From the NCBI GenBank assembly GCA_963556195.1, contig OY744516.1, positions 31,521,793 to 31,585,792 of the forward strand: 64,000 nt of DNA, read 5' to 3'. Under the pieces are notes generated by a model that worked only from the letters and a program-made list of their open reading frames with translations, did not search any database and had not been told where the DNA came from. Within the stretch, counting starts at the first letter, position 1. Every line of letters starts with the position of its first letter. The stretch is from Sepiola atlantica (Eukaryota; Mollusca; Cephalopoda; Sepiida; Sepiolidae). The position numbers and the translations under genes are program-made. This document shows, in pieces, positions 33,743 through 44,780 of the stretch.

Positions 33743-33860
33743 AATGAAAAAGGAAAAAAAAACAAGAAATATTTTTTTTATATTTCATCAACGTTTCGTC
33801 TTTATTGTAAGACTTCCTCAGGATGATAATTTAAAGAAAAATGTCAGGCAAGTACATCGC
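33739..33860 (-). repeat. Penelope-type terminus (family a)
   Basis: GAGAAATGAAAAAGGAAAAA tip, CATCAACGTTTCGTCTTTAT, and AGGATGATAATTTAAAGAAA; homologous to one arm of 56646-56877. Single arm only. Confidence 0.7.
33785..33826 (-). ncRNA. Hammerhead-like motif with minimal stem III
   Basis: Minus strand: TCATC, CTGAGGA, extra A, GTCTT/AAGAC stem II, GAAA, CGTT, GATGA. Stem I TCATC/GATGA has five perfect pairs. Stem III would be only the self-complementary ACGU, workable only as a dimer. The extra A before stem II departs from the consensus. Confidence 0.45.
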
Positions 33861-34019
33861 AATTTTAAAATTAAAGAGACCATCTTGGAATCATGTAAAA
33901 TATAATCTAAAATATAATTCTCCAAATTGTAGAAACGATCGTACGCCAACTATTTGTTGTGGTATAATTCTTAGAACAGATGTAAATAATGTTCTAATTT
34001 GGTTTATCTGAACTTACTT
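33861..34019. other. Non-coding
   Basis: Nothing is recognised. Confidence 0.35.
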
Positions 34020-34025
34020 TATATA

Positions 34026-34071
<46 letters not shown>

Positions 34072-34199
34072 TATATATATATGCATACATACATATACAT
34101 ATAGATATATATATATGCATGCATACATATATATACATGTATATATATACATGCACGCACATATATATACATATATATATATATATACATGCATACATA

Positions 34200-34280
<81 letters not shown>
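34020..34280. repeat. (TA)n/(CATA)n/(GA)n compound microsatellite
   Basis: 260 bases of simple repeat. Frames across it are artefacts. Confidence 0.95.
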
Positions 34281-34282
<2 letters not shown>

Positions 34283-35059
34283 AAATACCCAGGTGTCTAG
34301 ACGGTTAGTCTAGTAGACGACCCGTTATCCGCACTCGCTCCCTCTATGGTTTGATGGTTGATGTCTTCATTTTGTGACGTCATACACTGTACACGGTAAT
34401 CTCCTTATCTATGTTTTAATGAATCGCGTTATCATTTAGTTACGTCATTCTTTTTGTGTAGTAATTCAGTGTGCACGGGAACAAACATCATTTATCATCC
34501 TCAAAGCGCCCATCATTATAGTTATATGATCTGTGTCTGAAGTTTGACGGTATCATCACCACCTTTGGGATTAGCTAATGCTGAAAATCAATGAATTGGA
34601 TCTGCAGATTTTGTTATAACCTTTGCCTGAGATTCGAAGCCATGTATATGGGTTGAATTGATCTGCAGGATGAACACACCAAAATAGTTTTTGATTTCCA
34701 CCACTGTATAATGTACATTATTGTAATATTCTTGCATGAAGTTGCATGTGATATTGATTGGTATCGCATACACCCGGTGTGCGTGTACCGCGAATTATTA
34801 GGCAAACATCGATGCGATAATCAGACCCTCTGCATCATATTCGGGCTGATCGATTGTACTTTTTAAGTTATGCACTTCTACAGATGCACTTCTACAGATG
34901 CACTTCTACAGATGATCTAGGTTTGAGAGTAGTTGGGGTACATAATAGTTACTGTACACGTACCCTCCAAAGTAAAATAAAAGGTTAGGTCCAGTGTCGT
35001 CGGCAGCCAATTGCAATGAAAGTAGCTGACTCCTAATGCAATCGTCTACCTATAGAAGA
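34281..35059. other. Non-coding; three 14-bp units at 34869-34914
   Basis: ATGCACTTCTACAG repeated three times in tandem. Otherwise unremarkable. Confidence 0.5.
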
Positions 35060-35490
35060 GTCAGTTACGTCCTAAGATAAAATACTGTTGCCACATCTGG
35101 AGAGGTGTTGCTTGGGGCACTCTTCATTGTCTGAACAGAGTTCAAAATCGACTTCGAAATTTAGTGACGGATTATCTTTTCTGTTCCTTACAGCTCCTTT
35201 CTCAAAAGAGACGTTGCTAGTCTCTCTCTACTCTATCGTTATTTCCATCGAAGGTGCCTGACTGGACACCAATCTCTGGTTCCTCATTGTAAGACATTCA
35301 CTGCGAAAACTCCTCTACTACCAGAACGGAAAAAGACTCTCCGTTTTTCCCCTCATGTGCCTAGCGCCAGGCAGAATTTCCATGGACAGAACTTCTTTGT
35401 AAGGTCGCATTACGACGGAACTGCTTCTCTGCAAACTACAACATAATCGTCTTCAAATCCGATATTAACAAGTACTTGTCATAAACCATC
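35060..35490 (+). pseudogene. LINE family B ORF2 C-terminal fragment
   Basis: Plus-strand translation contains KIKYCCHIWRGVAWGTLHCL, NRVQNRLRNLV, KRDVASLSLLYRYFHRRC, PERKKTLRFSPHVPSARQNF and FFVRSHYD. The region resembles the LINE tail with conserved WxG and RVQ..R..NL motifs. It is frameshifted near 35430. Confidence 0.75.
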
Positions 35491-35716
35491 CGATAAGTAA
35501 TCAAACCTAGCTCATTGCATTGATCAATTTCAGCTGACGATCGTTCCATTTCATTAAACCTTATCCCCGAGTGGCTCTTGGCCTTGATATGTGGTGGCCC
35601 AACAGTAAAAAACAAAAGACACCTGATTATTTTGTCCAACGCGGCTAATAAATGGTTGACATGTTCTCATTGAAAAAAATGGAAGGCAAGTTTTTTAGTA
35701 TGATACCCATATCAAT

Positions 35717-35997
35717 TAGGGAGGGCCTGTGGACGAGTGGTTATAGCACTTGTCTTTGGGCTGGACGACCCGGGTTCGATCCCACTCACGGCATGCGAAT
35801 TTTCGGGTCTGAAAACTCCCTCTGTCCACCCAGCAGTAAATGGGTACCTGACAAAAACTCAGCGGAAGGAGAGGGTTGGGCTCCGCCTTCCATATGCTGT
35901 GCCCTAGACACGGTGATTTTTAACAATCACCGCCGCTACATGGGAAGTGTGCGATGTCGGCAACGACACTCGTGTGCGACCTTTACCTTTACCTTTA
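35717..35997 (+). mobile_element. tRNA-derived SINE with intact target duplication
   Basis: 281 bp. The 5' part is tRNA-like: A box TGGACGAGTGGTTATAG and B box GGGTTCGATCCC, with GACGACCC between them. The body includes AAATGGGTACCTGAC, CAGCGGAAGGAGAGG and CGCTACATGGG. The tail is (CTTTAC)n. The 10-bp direct repeat CCATATCAAT flanks it at 35707-35716 and 35998-36007. Pol III promoter boxes and a simple-repeat tail fit LINE-mobilised SINEs. The exact TSD implies a fairly recent insertion. Confidence 0.88.
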
Positions 35998-36165
35998 CCA
36001 TATCAATAAACGTTTGTTTAACGGCACTTCAACCTGTGTGGGTCATTTAATTATTAATAAACGTGGAAATCGAGGCGTGTATTTCAGCATATCAGCATCC
36101 GGGGTACGAAGTAGGTATCATATATGAAAGTGATTTGTTTTCTATTGTTGCTATTTCAAGGTGAC

Positions 36166-37894
36166 CCATAATACAGGCCTGGCAAACATGCAACTATGGT
36201 CCACGACTGGGGACGGGCATGTGAAAACCGAAATTACTGCTAAATAATAATTGTTGAAAAGGTTTTAGTAAGAAACTTCTTAGCAATGTTCAGTAATTAG
36301 CAACTATACATAAATTGATTTATTTCCATCAATTTAAATGTAAAAAGAACAAAAATATAAAAGAGCTAATTTCACAAAAAAAAACGACTTTAATCACAAT
36401 GAACATTTTTGATATTTCAAAACGCCATGAGTCTATTTGTTTATATTAATTGATTTTATAGAAATAAAGCAATTATTTTATGCTGCTTGCTAATAATATG
36501 TATAGTTGCTAATTCAAAACGCCATGAGTCTATTTGTTTATATTAATTGATTTTATAGAAATAAAGCAATTATTTTATGCTGCTTGCTAATAATATGCAT
36601 AGTTGCTAATTCAAAACGCCATGAGTCTATTTGTTTATATTAATTGATTTTATAGAAATAAAGCAATTATTTTATGCTGCTTGCTAATAATATGCATAGT
36701 TGCTAATTCAAAACGCCATGAGTCTATTTGTTTATATTAATTGATTTTATAGAAATAAAGCAATTATTTTATGCTGCTTGCTAATAATATGCATAGTTGC
36801 TAATTCAAAACGCCATGAGTCTATTTGTTTATATTAATTGATTTTATAGAAATAAAGCAATTATTTTATGCTGCTTGCTAATAATATGCATAGTTGCTAA
36901 TTCAAAACGCCATGAGTCTATTTGTTTATATTAATTGATTTTATAGAAATAAAGCAATTATTTTATGCTGCTTGCTAATAATATGCATAGTTGCTAATTC
37001 AAAACGCCATGAGTCTATTTGTTTATATTAATTGATTTTATAGAAATGAAGCAATTATTTCATGCTGCTTGCTAATAATATGCATAGTTGCTAATTCAAA
37101 ACGCCATGAGTCTATTTGTTTATATTAATTGATTTTATAGAAATGAAGCAATTATTTTATGCTGCTTGCTAATAATATGTATAGTTGCTAATTCAAAACG
37201 CCATGAGTCTATTTGTTTATATTAATAGATTTTATAGAAATGAAGCAATTATTTTATGCTGCTTGCTAATAATATGCATAGTTGCTAATTCAAAACGCCA
37301 TGAGTCTATTTGTTTATATTAATTGATTTTATAGAAATAAAGCAATTATTTTATGCTGCTTGCTAATAATATGCATAGTTGCTAATTCAAAACGCCATGA
37401 GTCTATTTGTTTATATTAATTGATTTTATAGAAATAAAGCAATTATTTTTTGCTGCTTGCTAATAATATGTATAGTTGCTAATTCAAAACGCCATGAGTC
37501 TATTTGTTTATATTAATTGATTTTATAGAAATGAAGCAATTATTTTATGCTGCTTGCTAATAATATGCATAGTTGCTAATTCAAAACGACATGAGTCTAT
37601 TTGTTTATATTAATTGATTTTATAGAAATAAAGCAATTATTTTATGCTGCTTGCTAATAATATGCATAGTTGCTAATTCAAAACGCCATGAGTCTATTTG
37701 TTTATATTAATTGATTTTATAGAAGTAAAGCAATTATTTGTTGCTGCTTGCTAATAATATGTATAGTTGCTAATTACTTGATATTACTAAGAAATTTCTT
37801 ACTAAAACTTTTCTCGGTAATTATTATTTAATAGCAATGTTAGTCTTCACATGTCTTGGGTCCTAGTCACATTTTTGCCAGGCTTGTATTATGG
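36166..37894. mobile_element. Inverted-repeat element carrying a 97-bp satellite
   Basis: Arms of about 140 bp (36166-36312 and 37760-37894) run CCATAATACAGGCCTGGCAA inward to AATTAGCAACTATACAT and its complement. The interior is almost wholly the satellite at 36417-37775. It is followed by two shorter relatives (37917-38040 and 38112-38366). No coding sequence. Confidence 0.85.
36417..37775 (+). repeat. 97-bp satellite, 14 tandem copies
   Basis: The unit begins CAAAACGCCATGAGTCTATT and ends AATATGCATAGTTGCTAATT. Unit starts step by exactly 97 bases from 36423 to 37684. Units differ by 0-4 bases, so the array is young or homogenised. The unit end (TATAGTTGCTAATT) matches the inner edge of the element's arm, so the array probably grew by duplication next to the arm. 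Confidence 0.95.
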
Positions 37895-37916
37895 ATCGTT
37901 TTGGTAAATATACAAT

Positions 37917-38040
37917 AAGATGTGAAGACCAAAAATGCTACAAAATAATAATTACCGAGAGAAATTTTAGTAAGAAATTTCTTACTAAAACGTTTCTCGG
38001 TAATTATTATTTAATAGCAATTTTGGTCTTTACATGTCTG
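37917..38040. repeat. Compact palindrome of the same family
   Basis: AGATGTGAAGACCAAAAATG...TAATAATTACCGAGAG faces its complement around the perfect centre AGTAAGAAATTTCTTACT. Almost no loop remains. Confidence 0.85.
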
Positions 38041-38111
38041 CCCTCAGTCTTGGGTCCTAGTCACATGTTTGCCAGGCCTGTATTATGGATCGCCTTGGTG
38101 AATATACAATA

Positions 38112-38366
38112 ACATGTGAAGACCAAAAATGCTACATAATAATAATTACCGAGAAAAGATTTAGTAAGAAATTTCTTAGTAATGTCCAGGAATAAGCAAT
38201 TATACATATAATTAGGAAGCAGCTTGCAATAATTGATTTATTTTCATTTTTTAAGCTGCTTCCTAATAATATGTATGGTTGTTAATTCCTGGGCATTACT
38301 AAGAAATTTCTTACTCAAACTTTTCTTGGTAATTATTATTTTGTAGCAATTTTTGTCTTCACATGT
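38112..38366. repeat. Third fold-back of the same family
   Basis: Arms from ACATGTGAAGACCAAAAATG to its complement ending at 38366. The centre contains AAGCAGCTT-type sequence similar to the satellite unit (GCTGCTTGCTAATAATATG). Confidence 0.85.
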
Positions 38367-38444
38367 TCGCCACCAATCGTGGACCCCAGTCGTGGACCCC
38401 AGTCGCGCGTTTGCCAAACCTGTATTATGGATCGCCTTGCCCTA

Positions 38445-38650
38445 TTAACTTTCCTCCCCACGAGGACAGGATTAGGAACATGGTCGGTTTTTAATGTGGT
38501 GAAAATCAACCCCCCCCCCAAAAAAAAGGCACTCTGGATTGAAACAAAAATTAAAATTGCCTCAATCTAGAAGGATATCTCCTTCACCGACCGAGGATAA
38601 AAAAGATGAAGTACAGCACCAGAACAGATACTACACCCTGCTCCCAGCCA
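38445..38650 (+). repeat. Dispersed repeat family G
   Basis: CTCCCCACGAGGACAGG...TGGTCGG...CACTCTGGATTGAAAC...AACAGATACTACACC. Related copies lie at 48355-48540, 57725-57925 and 62435-62612. Non-coding. Confidence 0.7.
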
Positions 38651-38950
38651 AATAACCAATATTTTTATGTCGTTTATCTTTACATTCTTTCTATGTATAT
38701 CTGCTGCGCTGTCGCTTGCCAGTGCACACCCATTCTTATTCTGAATTCTCTCTAGGACTTACAGCTTACACGGAAAGTTCTTGCAACGTTGAAAACACGT
38801 TGTAAATTCGTTGCATGATGTGTGACTTTGTTGCGACGTTACTAGAACGTTACAATCAAATATTACTCGGAGCCCGACTGACCGCTTATCCCCAACGTTG
38901 CCAAAACGAAATGCCGTAGCAGAAAAATGTCGCCCGGATAAAATAACGCC
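38651..38950. other. Non-coding; several AACGTT motifs
   Basis: 38770-38900 contains five dispersed CAACGTTG/GAACGTTA-like words. No known element. Confidence 0.35.
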
Positions 38951-39230
38951 AGAATAAGTATGGGTGCTACTGTACGAAACGGGTACCCAGAATTTTCGTC
39001 TGCAAGCAGGAAGTCACGTCATATTAAAGACACCGCTTTTTTGTCCCCTTTCCAAAAAAGTTCCGGTCAACCGAGAATGTCGCAGAATTATATCTTTAGG
39101 GCTACGGTACGAAACGGGTACCCAGATTTTTCGTCTGCAAACAGGAAGTCGCGTCATGTTAAAGACACCGCTTTTTTGTCCCCTTCCCCAAAAATACCGG
39201 GCGGAAAACTTTTTTCAAAAATACCGGCAA
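38951..39230 (+). repeat. Two direct copies of a roughly 110-bp unit
   Basis: TACGAAACGGGTACCCAGA to ACCGCTTTTTTGTCCCCTT at about 38970-39050 and 39109-39188. A third, inverted copy lies at 39555-39660. Confidence 0.75.
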
Positions 39231-39554
39231 CGAAAGAATTTTTTTTTCATGAAACAAGTAAAAAATAAACAAAATAGAATAAATCTTTTTTTTTAAAAAG
39301 AAACAAGTGATATATTTTGAGCAACGTGGAATGTGATTTTTTTTTCTTTTGAGAATAATAATAAGTAATTTATAAACAAGTAATATATTAAAGAAAATGT
39401 GATTTCTTTACTTTTTAAGAATTTTTTTTTCAAAACTTAATTTACAGGATAACAAATTTGAAATATGCATTAGCATGTTATTAAATGATTCGGTCTCAGT
39501 GCGACCGTATTGTTGGCGCCACATAAATTCATCCAAATGGGACGGTAATGGTAA
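39231..39554. other. Non-coding, A/T homopolymer-rich
   Basis: Nothing is recognised. Confidence 0.4.
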
Positions 39555-39660
39555 CTTTTTGGGGGAAGGGGACAAAATAGCGGTGCCTTTAATATGACGC
39601 GACTTCCTGTTTGCAGATGAAAAATCTAAGTACCCGTTTCGTACAGTAGCACCTAAGTAT
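39555..39660 (-). repeat. Inverted third copy of the 110-bp unit
   Basis: AAGGGGACAAAATAGCGGTG to CTGTACGAAACGGGTACTTA when read in the appropriate strands. Confidence 0.75.
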
Positions 39661-39779
39661 GCATTACTTAACAGTAGAAGGTATAACATGTATTTCTATA
39701 TCTTTACAAAAATTGAGAATCACGAATTTTGTTGATTTTATGTAAGTTCTAATATTTTCAGGAATGTGCGCTAAAATAA

Positions 39780-39801
39780 ATATGCAAACGACAACAACGA
39801 C

Positions 39802-39891
<90 letters not shown>

Positions 39892-39951
39892 TAAAAAAAA
39901 AAAAAATTTTGAATTTAAAAGAAAAAAAAATATGCAAACGACAACAACGAC

Positions 39952-40011
<60 letters not shown>

Positions 40012-40083
40012 TAAAAAAAAAAAAAATTTTGAATTTAAAAGAAAAAAAAATATGCAAACGACAACAACGACAACAACAACAAC

Positions 40084-40145
<62 letters not shown>
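39780..40145 (+). repeat. Three tandem blocks each with (AAT)n
   Basis: Each block starts TATGCAAACGACAACAACGA (39781, 39931, 40051), continues with (AAT)n and ends with AATTTTGAATTTAAAAGAAA. Block lengths differ only through the microsatellite. Confidence 0.9.
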
Positions 40146-40146
<1 letters not shown>

Positions 40147-40224
40147 TTTGAATTTAAAAGAAAAAAATTTAAAAATTTTTAAAAATTAAAAATTAAGGAT
40201 TTTTTTTTTAATTGAGGTTTTTTT

Positions 40225-40605
40225 TTAATGGTGCCGGCCTAGGCTGACACCAGACAAAATATTTGTAGAGGGTTGAGGAGGATGAGAAGACCGAGGAGGG
40301 ACAGCACAAACCAGACCTCCACTGGAAAAGTGCAGAGAATGCTGGGACCTTGGGCAGGCTTATTGCCACCCAAATCCCAGAGAAGACCAATTGTCCTTAC
40401 CAGCGACAAATCAATGGTAAGAGACTGTTGCGATACCGCATCGTTATTGAAAAGAGGTGAAGAATACTGGAAATCTGGGGAGACTTTTTGTCACTCAGAC
40501 TCCAGGAAATACCACTGGTTGTTGTCGGTGAGCAATCACTGACGATGATCTGTGTGAGAACTCCTAATGAGTACAAATAATAAAAATAATAATAATAATT
40601 TACAT
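40225..40605 (+). mobile_element. LINE family A 3' end
   Basis: GTGCCGGCCTAGGCTGACAC to ACTCCTAATGAGTACAAATA and (AAT)n. Close to the copy at 7970-8340. No coding part. Confidence 0.75.
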
Positions 40606-40614
40606 ATAATTTTA

Positions 40615-41027
40615 CACGACAACATGAACCCAAGAGAACTGAAACTGCAAAAATATTAATTTAACTGCCACCTCTCCAAAAGATGGCTTATACCACACAA
40701 AATAGTCATGAAGCGTCAAGGAGGACGGAAAAAACAAGGAAGAAAGGCACTAACCAGACCTCCACTGGAAGAGTGTGGAGATTACTGGGCCCTTGAGTAG
40801 GCTTTTTGCCACCAAAATCTTAGGGAATACCAATAGCCGGTGCCAGCGAGAAATCAACAGTAAGCGGCTGTTGCGATAACGCAAAGTCGTTTGCAATGGT
40901 TATCGAAAGAGATGGAGAGTATTGGAAATCTGTGGAGACTTGTTATCACTCGGACTTCAGGGAACACCACTAGTTATTATCAGTGAGCAATTACTGATGA
41001 TGACCTGTGTAAGAACTCCTAGTGAGT

Positions 41028-41088
<61 letters not shown>
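40615..41088 (+). mobile_element. LINE family A 3' end, tandem with previous
   Basis: CCTCCACTGGAAGAGTGTGG, GAGACTTGTTATCACTCGGA, ACTCCTAGTGAGTTGG, then (AAT)n at 41031-41088. Confidence 0.75.
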
Positions 41089-41284
41089 TTCTTACTAGAC
41101 GTTCTCATGCAAGACATTAGCAGCGATCACCCACTAACAAAAAGGTGTAGTTTTTCCTGGAATCTGTGGCAACAATTCTCTCTAGATTTCCAGTACTCTT
41201 TTTTTGTATAACCATTGCAAATCTCTTTGCATTATAACAACATGCGCTTACCATTGAGTTATACTGATACATACCGTTGGTTTA
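41089..41284. other. Spacer, probably LINE-derived
   Basis: Weak similarity to LINE A 3' UTR in minus orientation. Confidence 0.35.
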
Positions 41285-41560
41285 GTAGTGTTTTACTCAT
41301 TAGGAGTTTTCACACGAGTCATTATCAGTGATTGCTCACTGACAATAATCAGTGGTGTTTCCTGGAGTCTTCGTAGCAGGAAAGCTCCTTAGATGTCGAT
41401 CACTCTGCACCTCTTTCAAAAACCTATACAAATAATTTGCGTCATCGCAACAGCCGTTTACCATTAATTTATCGCTAGCAGCGACTGTGGTCCTCTCTGG
41501 AATTTGAGTGACAATAAACCTGCCCAAGGTTGGTTCCAGTACTCTCGCACTCTTCTAGTG
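41285..41560 (-). mobile_element. LINE family A 3' end, minus strand
   Basis: Begins ACTCATTAGGAGTTTTCACA, the complement of the usual end, and runs to the complement of the AGAGTGCGAGAGT region. It lacks a clear (AAT)n. Confidence 0.65.
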
Positions 41561-41683
41561 AAGTCGGGTTAGTTTTCTACCTCCTTGACCATTCATGGAC
41601 ATTTTGTGTGGTTCAAGCTAAGACTGGTGCAACCACCGACGTGTGTTGTTTTTGGGGAAGGGCGAAGGTCAATCTATGGGATT

Positions 41684-41690
41684 TCTTCTT

Positions 41691-41776
<86 letters not shown>

Positions 41777-42310
41777 GTTTACTCACTAGGAGTTCTCACA
41801 CAGACCGTCATCAGTCATTGCTCACTAACAACTACCAGTGCTGTTCCCTGGAGTCCGAATGACAGCAAGTCTCCCTAGACTTCCAGCGCTGTCGGCCTCT
41901 CTCGATAACAACTGCAAATGAATTTGCGTTATCACAACAGACGCTTACAATCGATTTCTCGTTGATAACGACCACTGGCCTTCTCTGGGATGTGGATGGC
42001 AATAAGCTTCCCCTATGTCCCAGTGCTCTTCGCACTCTTCCAGCGGAGGTCTGGTTAGTTCTCTCCCTTGTCGACCTTTCCATCCTCCTTGACTCTTCAC
42101 GACTATTTTGTGTGATATCAACCGGGGTTTGTACCATCCCTTTGGGGGGAGAGGGTAGTGTATGAAACTGCTTACAGTTTCTGTTCTTTGGGGTTTTGCG
42201 CTGTTCTTTATGTGATTTTTTCTTCTTCCTATTGCACCTTGCATGTGATGGGTTAGTCTTCGTAGCTTAAGTGGGAAGGTTTCCGCATTCAAGGATTTTC
42301 CTTAAGATTT
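41684..42310 (-). mobile_element. LINE family A 3' end plus last ORF codons, minus strand
   Basis: (CTT)n-(ATT)n at 41684-41776 is the tail. CTCACTAGGAGTTCTCACAC follows. The distal part (42240-42310) encodes on the minus strand a piece like RKILECGNLPT, the end of ORF2, matching 7690-7725. Confidence 0.7.
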
Positions 42311-42354
42311 CAGCTGTTTTTATCATTGTATGGTCTCAGGCTTCCGTTTGATTC

Positions 42355-42356
<2 letters not shown>

Positions 42357-42430
<74 letters not shown>

Positions 42431-42464
42431 TGCGATAGTTTTTAATTACTTTCATTATGTTATT

Positions 42465-42531
<67 letters not shown>
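42357..42531. repeat. Facing (ATT)n and (AAT)n arrays
   Basis: (ATT)24 at 42357-42430, 39 bases of spacer, then (AAT)20 to 42531. The two arrays are inverted and could fold on each other. They may be two LINE tails inserted tail-to-tail. Confidence 0.8.
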
Positions 42532-43238
42532 GCATTATTATTACTACTAATGAAATTGTTACTGTTGTTGCTGCTGCTGCTGTGCATGTCTCGTTCAGGT
42601 TTTGTCCTTTGTCCGTCACTTGACAAAAAAGGCGGTACGCAGGTGATCTTAAACGTCTGCTTCTTTGAAAAAAAAATCGGAATTCTTTCCCTTTTGTCAT
42701 ATTTTTTCTTTTCATTTTGCGATTTCTTGTTTTAATCTTAATTTCCCTTTGCTTTTTTGCATTTTTCTCTTCCTCTTTCATTCAATCTCCTTCGTTCATA
42801 TTTTTTTCAAGTATCAACAACAACAACAATTTTAAAAAAAAACATAAAACAAAACAATTAAACAAAACAGAAATGTCGAATATGGAAATTCTTAATGTCG
42901 GTCTTCAAGTAACTGAAAATATCGCAGAAATGTTCGCACGGTGAAAAGAAAGCAGAGAATATTGTCGAATTCCTAGCGAACAATGAGTGAACAATACGTA
43001 AGAAATGTTCGCGGAGAAACTCGATCGTTTTTCATTCGTACAATTGTTCTTACATGGTTGGTCAATCCAACGTTAAGAGAACACACGACTGTCGTTTTCT
43101 GGGGTGAAAGAGTGAACAGGCGGGTGATTACAATAGAGAACCGAGCGAACTCACCCACGTATTTAGCTCATAGGTGAAATACCTATCTACGCCGAATAAT
43201 AGAGTCTAACAATGGTCGCAAAATGACACTCCTAAAAT
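42532..43238. other. Non-coding stretch
   Basis: No recognised gene; frames are short and unsupported. Confidence 0.4.
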
Positions 43239-43800
43239 GCGTTCATATCAATATAGCTAGATAATCATTTTAAACATTAGGCTTATCACCCCACATCCCA
43301 AAATATCACGTTAGATTATTCAAATAGGCACATAGTCTATGTGATACAGGCGTTCATATCAATATAGCTAGATAATCATTTTAAACATTAGGCTTATCAC
43401 CCCACATCCCAAAATATCACGTTAGATTATTCAAATAGGCACATAGTCTATGTGATACAGGCGTTCATATCAATATAGCTAGATAATCATTTTAAACATT
43501 AGGCTTATCGCCCCCACATCCCAAAATATCACGTTAGATTATTCAAATAGGCACATAGTCTATGTGATACAGGCGTTCATATCAATATAGCTAGATAATC
43601 ATTTTAAACATTAGGCTTATCGCCCCACATCCCAAAATATCACGTTAGATTATTCAAATAGGCACATAGTCTATGTGATACAGGCGTTCATATCAATATA
43701 GCTAGATAATCATTTTAAACATTAAGCTTATCACCCCACATCCCAAAATATCACGTTAGATTATTCAAATAGGCACATAGTCTATGTGATACAGGCGTTC
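43239..43800 (+). repeat. 111-bp tandem repeat, five copies
   Basis: The unit starts GCGTTCATATCAATATAGCT and ends ATAGTCTATGTGATACAG. Starts are at 43239, 43350, 43461, 43573 and 43684; one unit has an extra C. Copies are nearly identical. Confidence 0.95.
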
Positions 43801-44097
43801 GTTAAAAGATAGTCTAGAACAAGGTTTCGCAAATCTTTACGGGCTGACGCCGTCTGGCAATCAAATAGATTACTAGCGCCCATATACACAACACACATGT
43901 AAGCCTTTTTAAACGTGAAAACAACAATATTACACATAAAATATATATGTAAGTACCCAGGACATCTAAATTAGGGGGGGGGGCATCCAATAGTATCTCT
44001 CAGTATAAGGACTTTGAGTGTTTGGGGCATACAATCTATGAGTTAGTTCCGGACATCACCAGAACAACACCAGACCCTTGTACGTCACTGTCGCCAA
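43801..44097. other. Non-coding; G run near 43975
   Basis: 44050-44100 (CATCACCAGAACAACACCAG, CACTGTCGCCAATACA) recurs at 44555-44605, marking a larger duplication. Confidence 0.5.
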
Positions 44098-44780
44098 TAC
44101 ACATATGCAATCGGTTTTTTGTTTCAAATTTAAAACAACAATATCAACCACAAAATATGTTTTTTCAAAAATAATAATTTATTAAATAAACAATTTTATT
44201 TTGTCTTCACAATTACTTTCAATAAACACATGCGGATTTGTTTGTTGTTTCAAATTTAAAACAACAATATCAACCACAAAATATGTTTTTTTCAAAAATA
44301 ATAATTTATTAAATAAACAATTTTATTTCGGCTTCACAATTACCTCCAATAAACACATGCAGATATTTTTGTTGTTTCAAATTTAAAACAATATCAACCA
44401 GAAAATATGTATATAAAAATTCTAATTAATAAAATAAACAATTTTATTTAGTTTTCGCAATTACATTTAATATGATAGGTATACTTAGTGTATAGATAGT
44501 TTTCAGAACTAAGACATTTAGTCGCAAGGTAAATGAAATAACTGGGCTCCGGATATCACCAGCGCATCACCAGACCCTTGCACGCCACTGCCGCCAATAC
44601 ACATATGCAATCGTTTTTTTTTTGTTTTGCTTCAAACTGGAAAAAACAATATCAACCACAAAGTATTTTTTTCAAAAATTATAATTAATTTAATAAACAA
44701 TTTTATTTAGTCTTCACGATTACTTTTAATGGGATAGGTATAGGTATAAATAGTCTTTTAGAACTAAGTCATTTAGTCAC
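44098..44780 (+). repeat. About 125-bp tandem repeat with a higher-order duplication
   Basis: Three units with TTTCAAATTTAAAACAACAA and AATAAACAATTTTATTT at steps of about 125 bp (44120-44470). The block plus its left flank is then partly repeated at 44550-44780. Confidence 0.8.

Noticed and set aside
35717..35800. Functional tRNA gene
   Set aside because: The tRNA-like head lacks a complete acceptor stem and continues into a SINE body with tail and TSD.
36417..37775. CRISPR-like array
   Set aside because: The 97-bp units are contiguous with no unique spacers, and the DNA is eukaryotic.
43239..43800. CRISPR-like array
   Set aside because: Contiguous tandem repeat without spacers.
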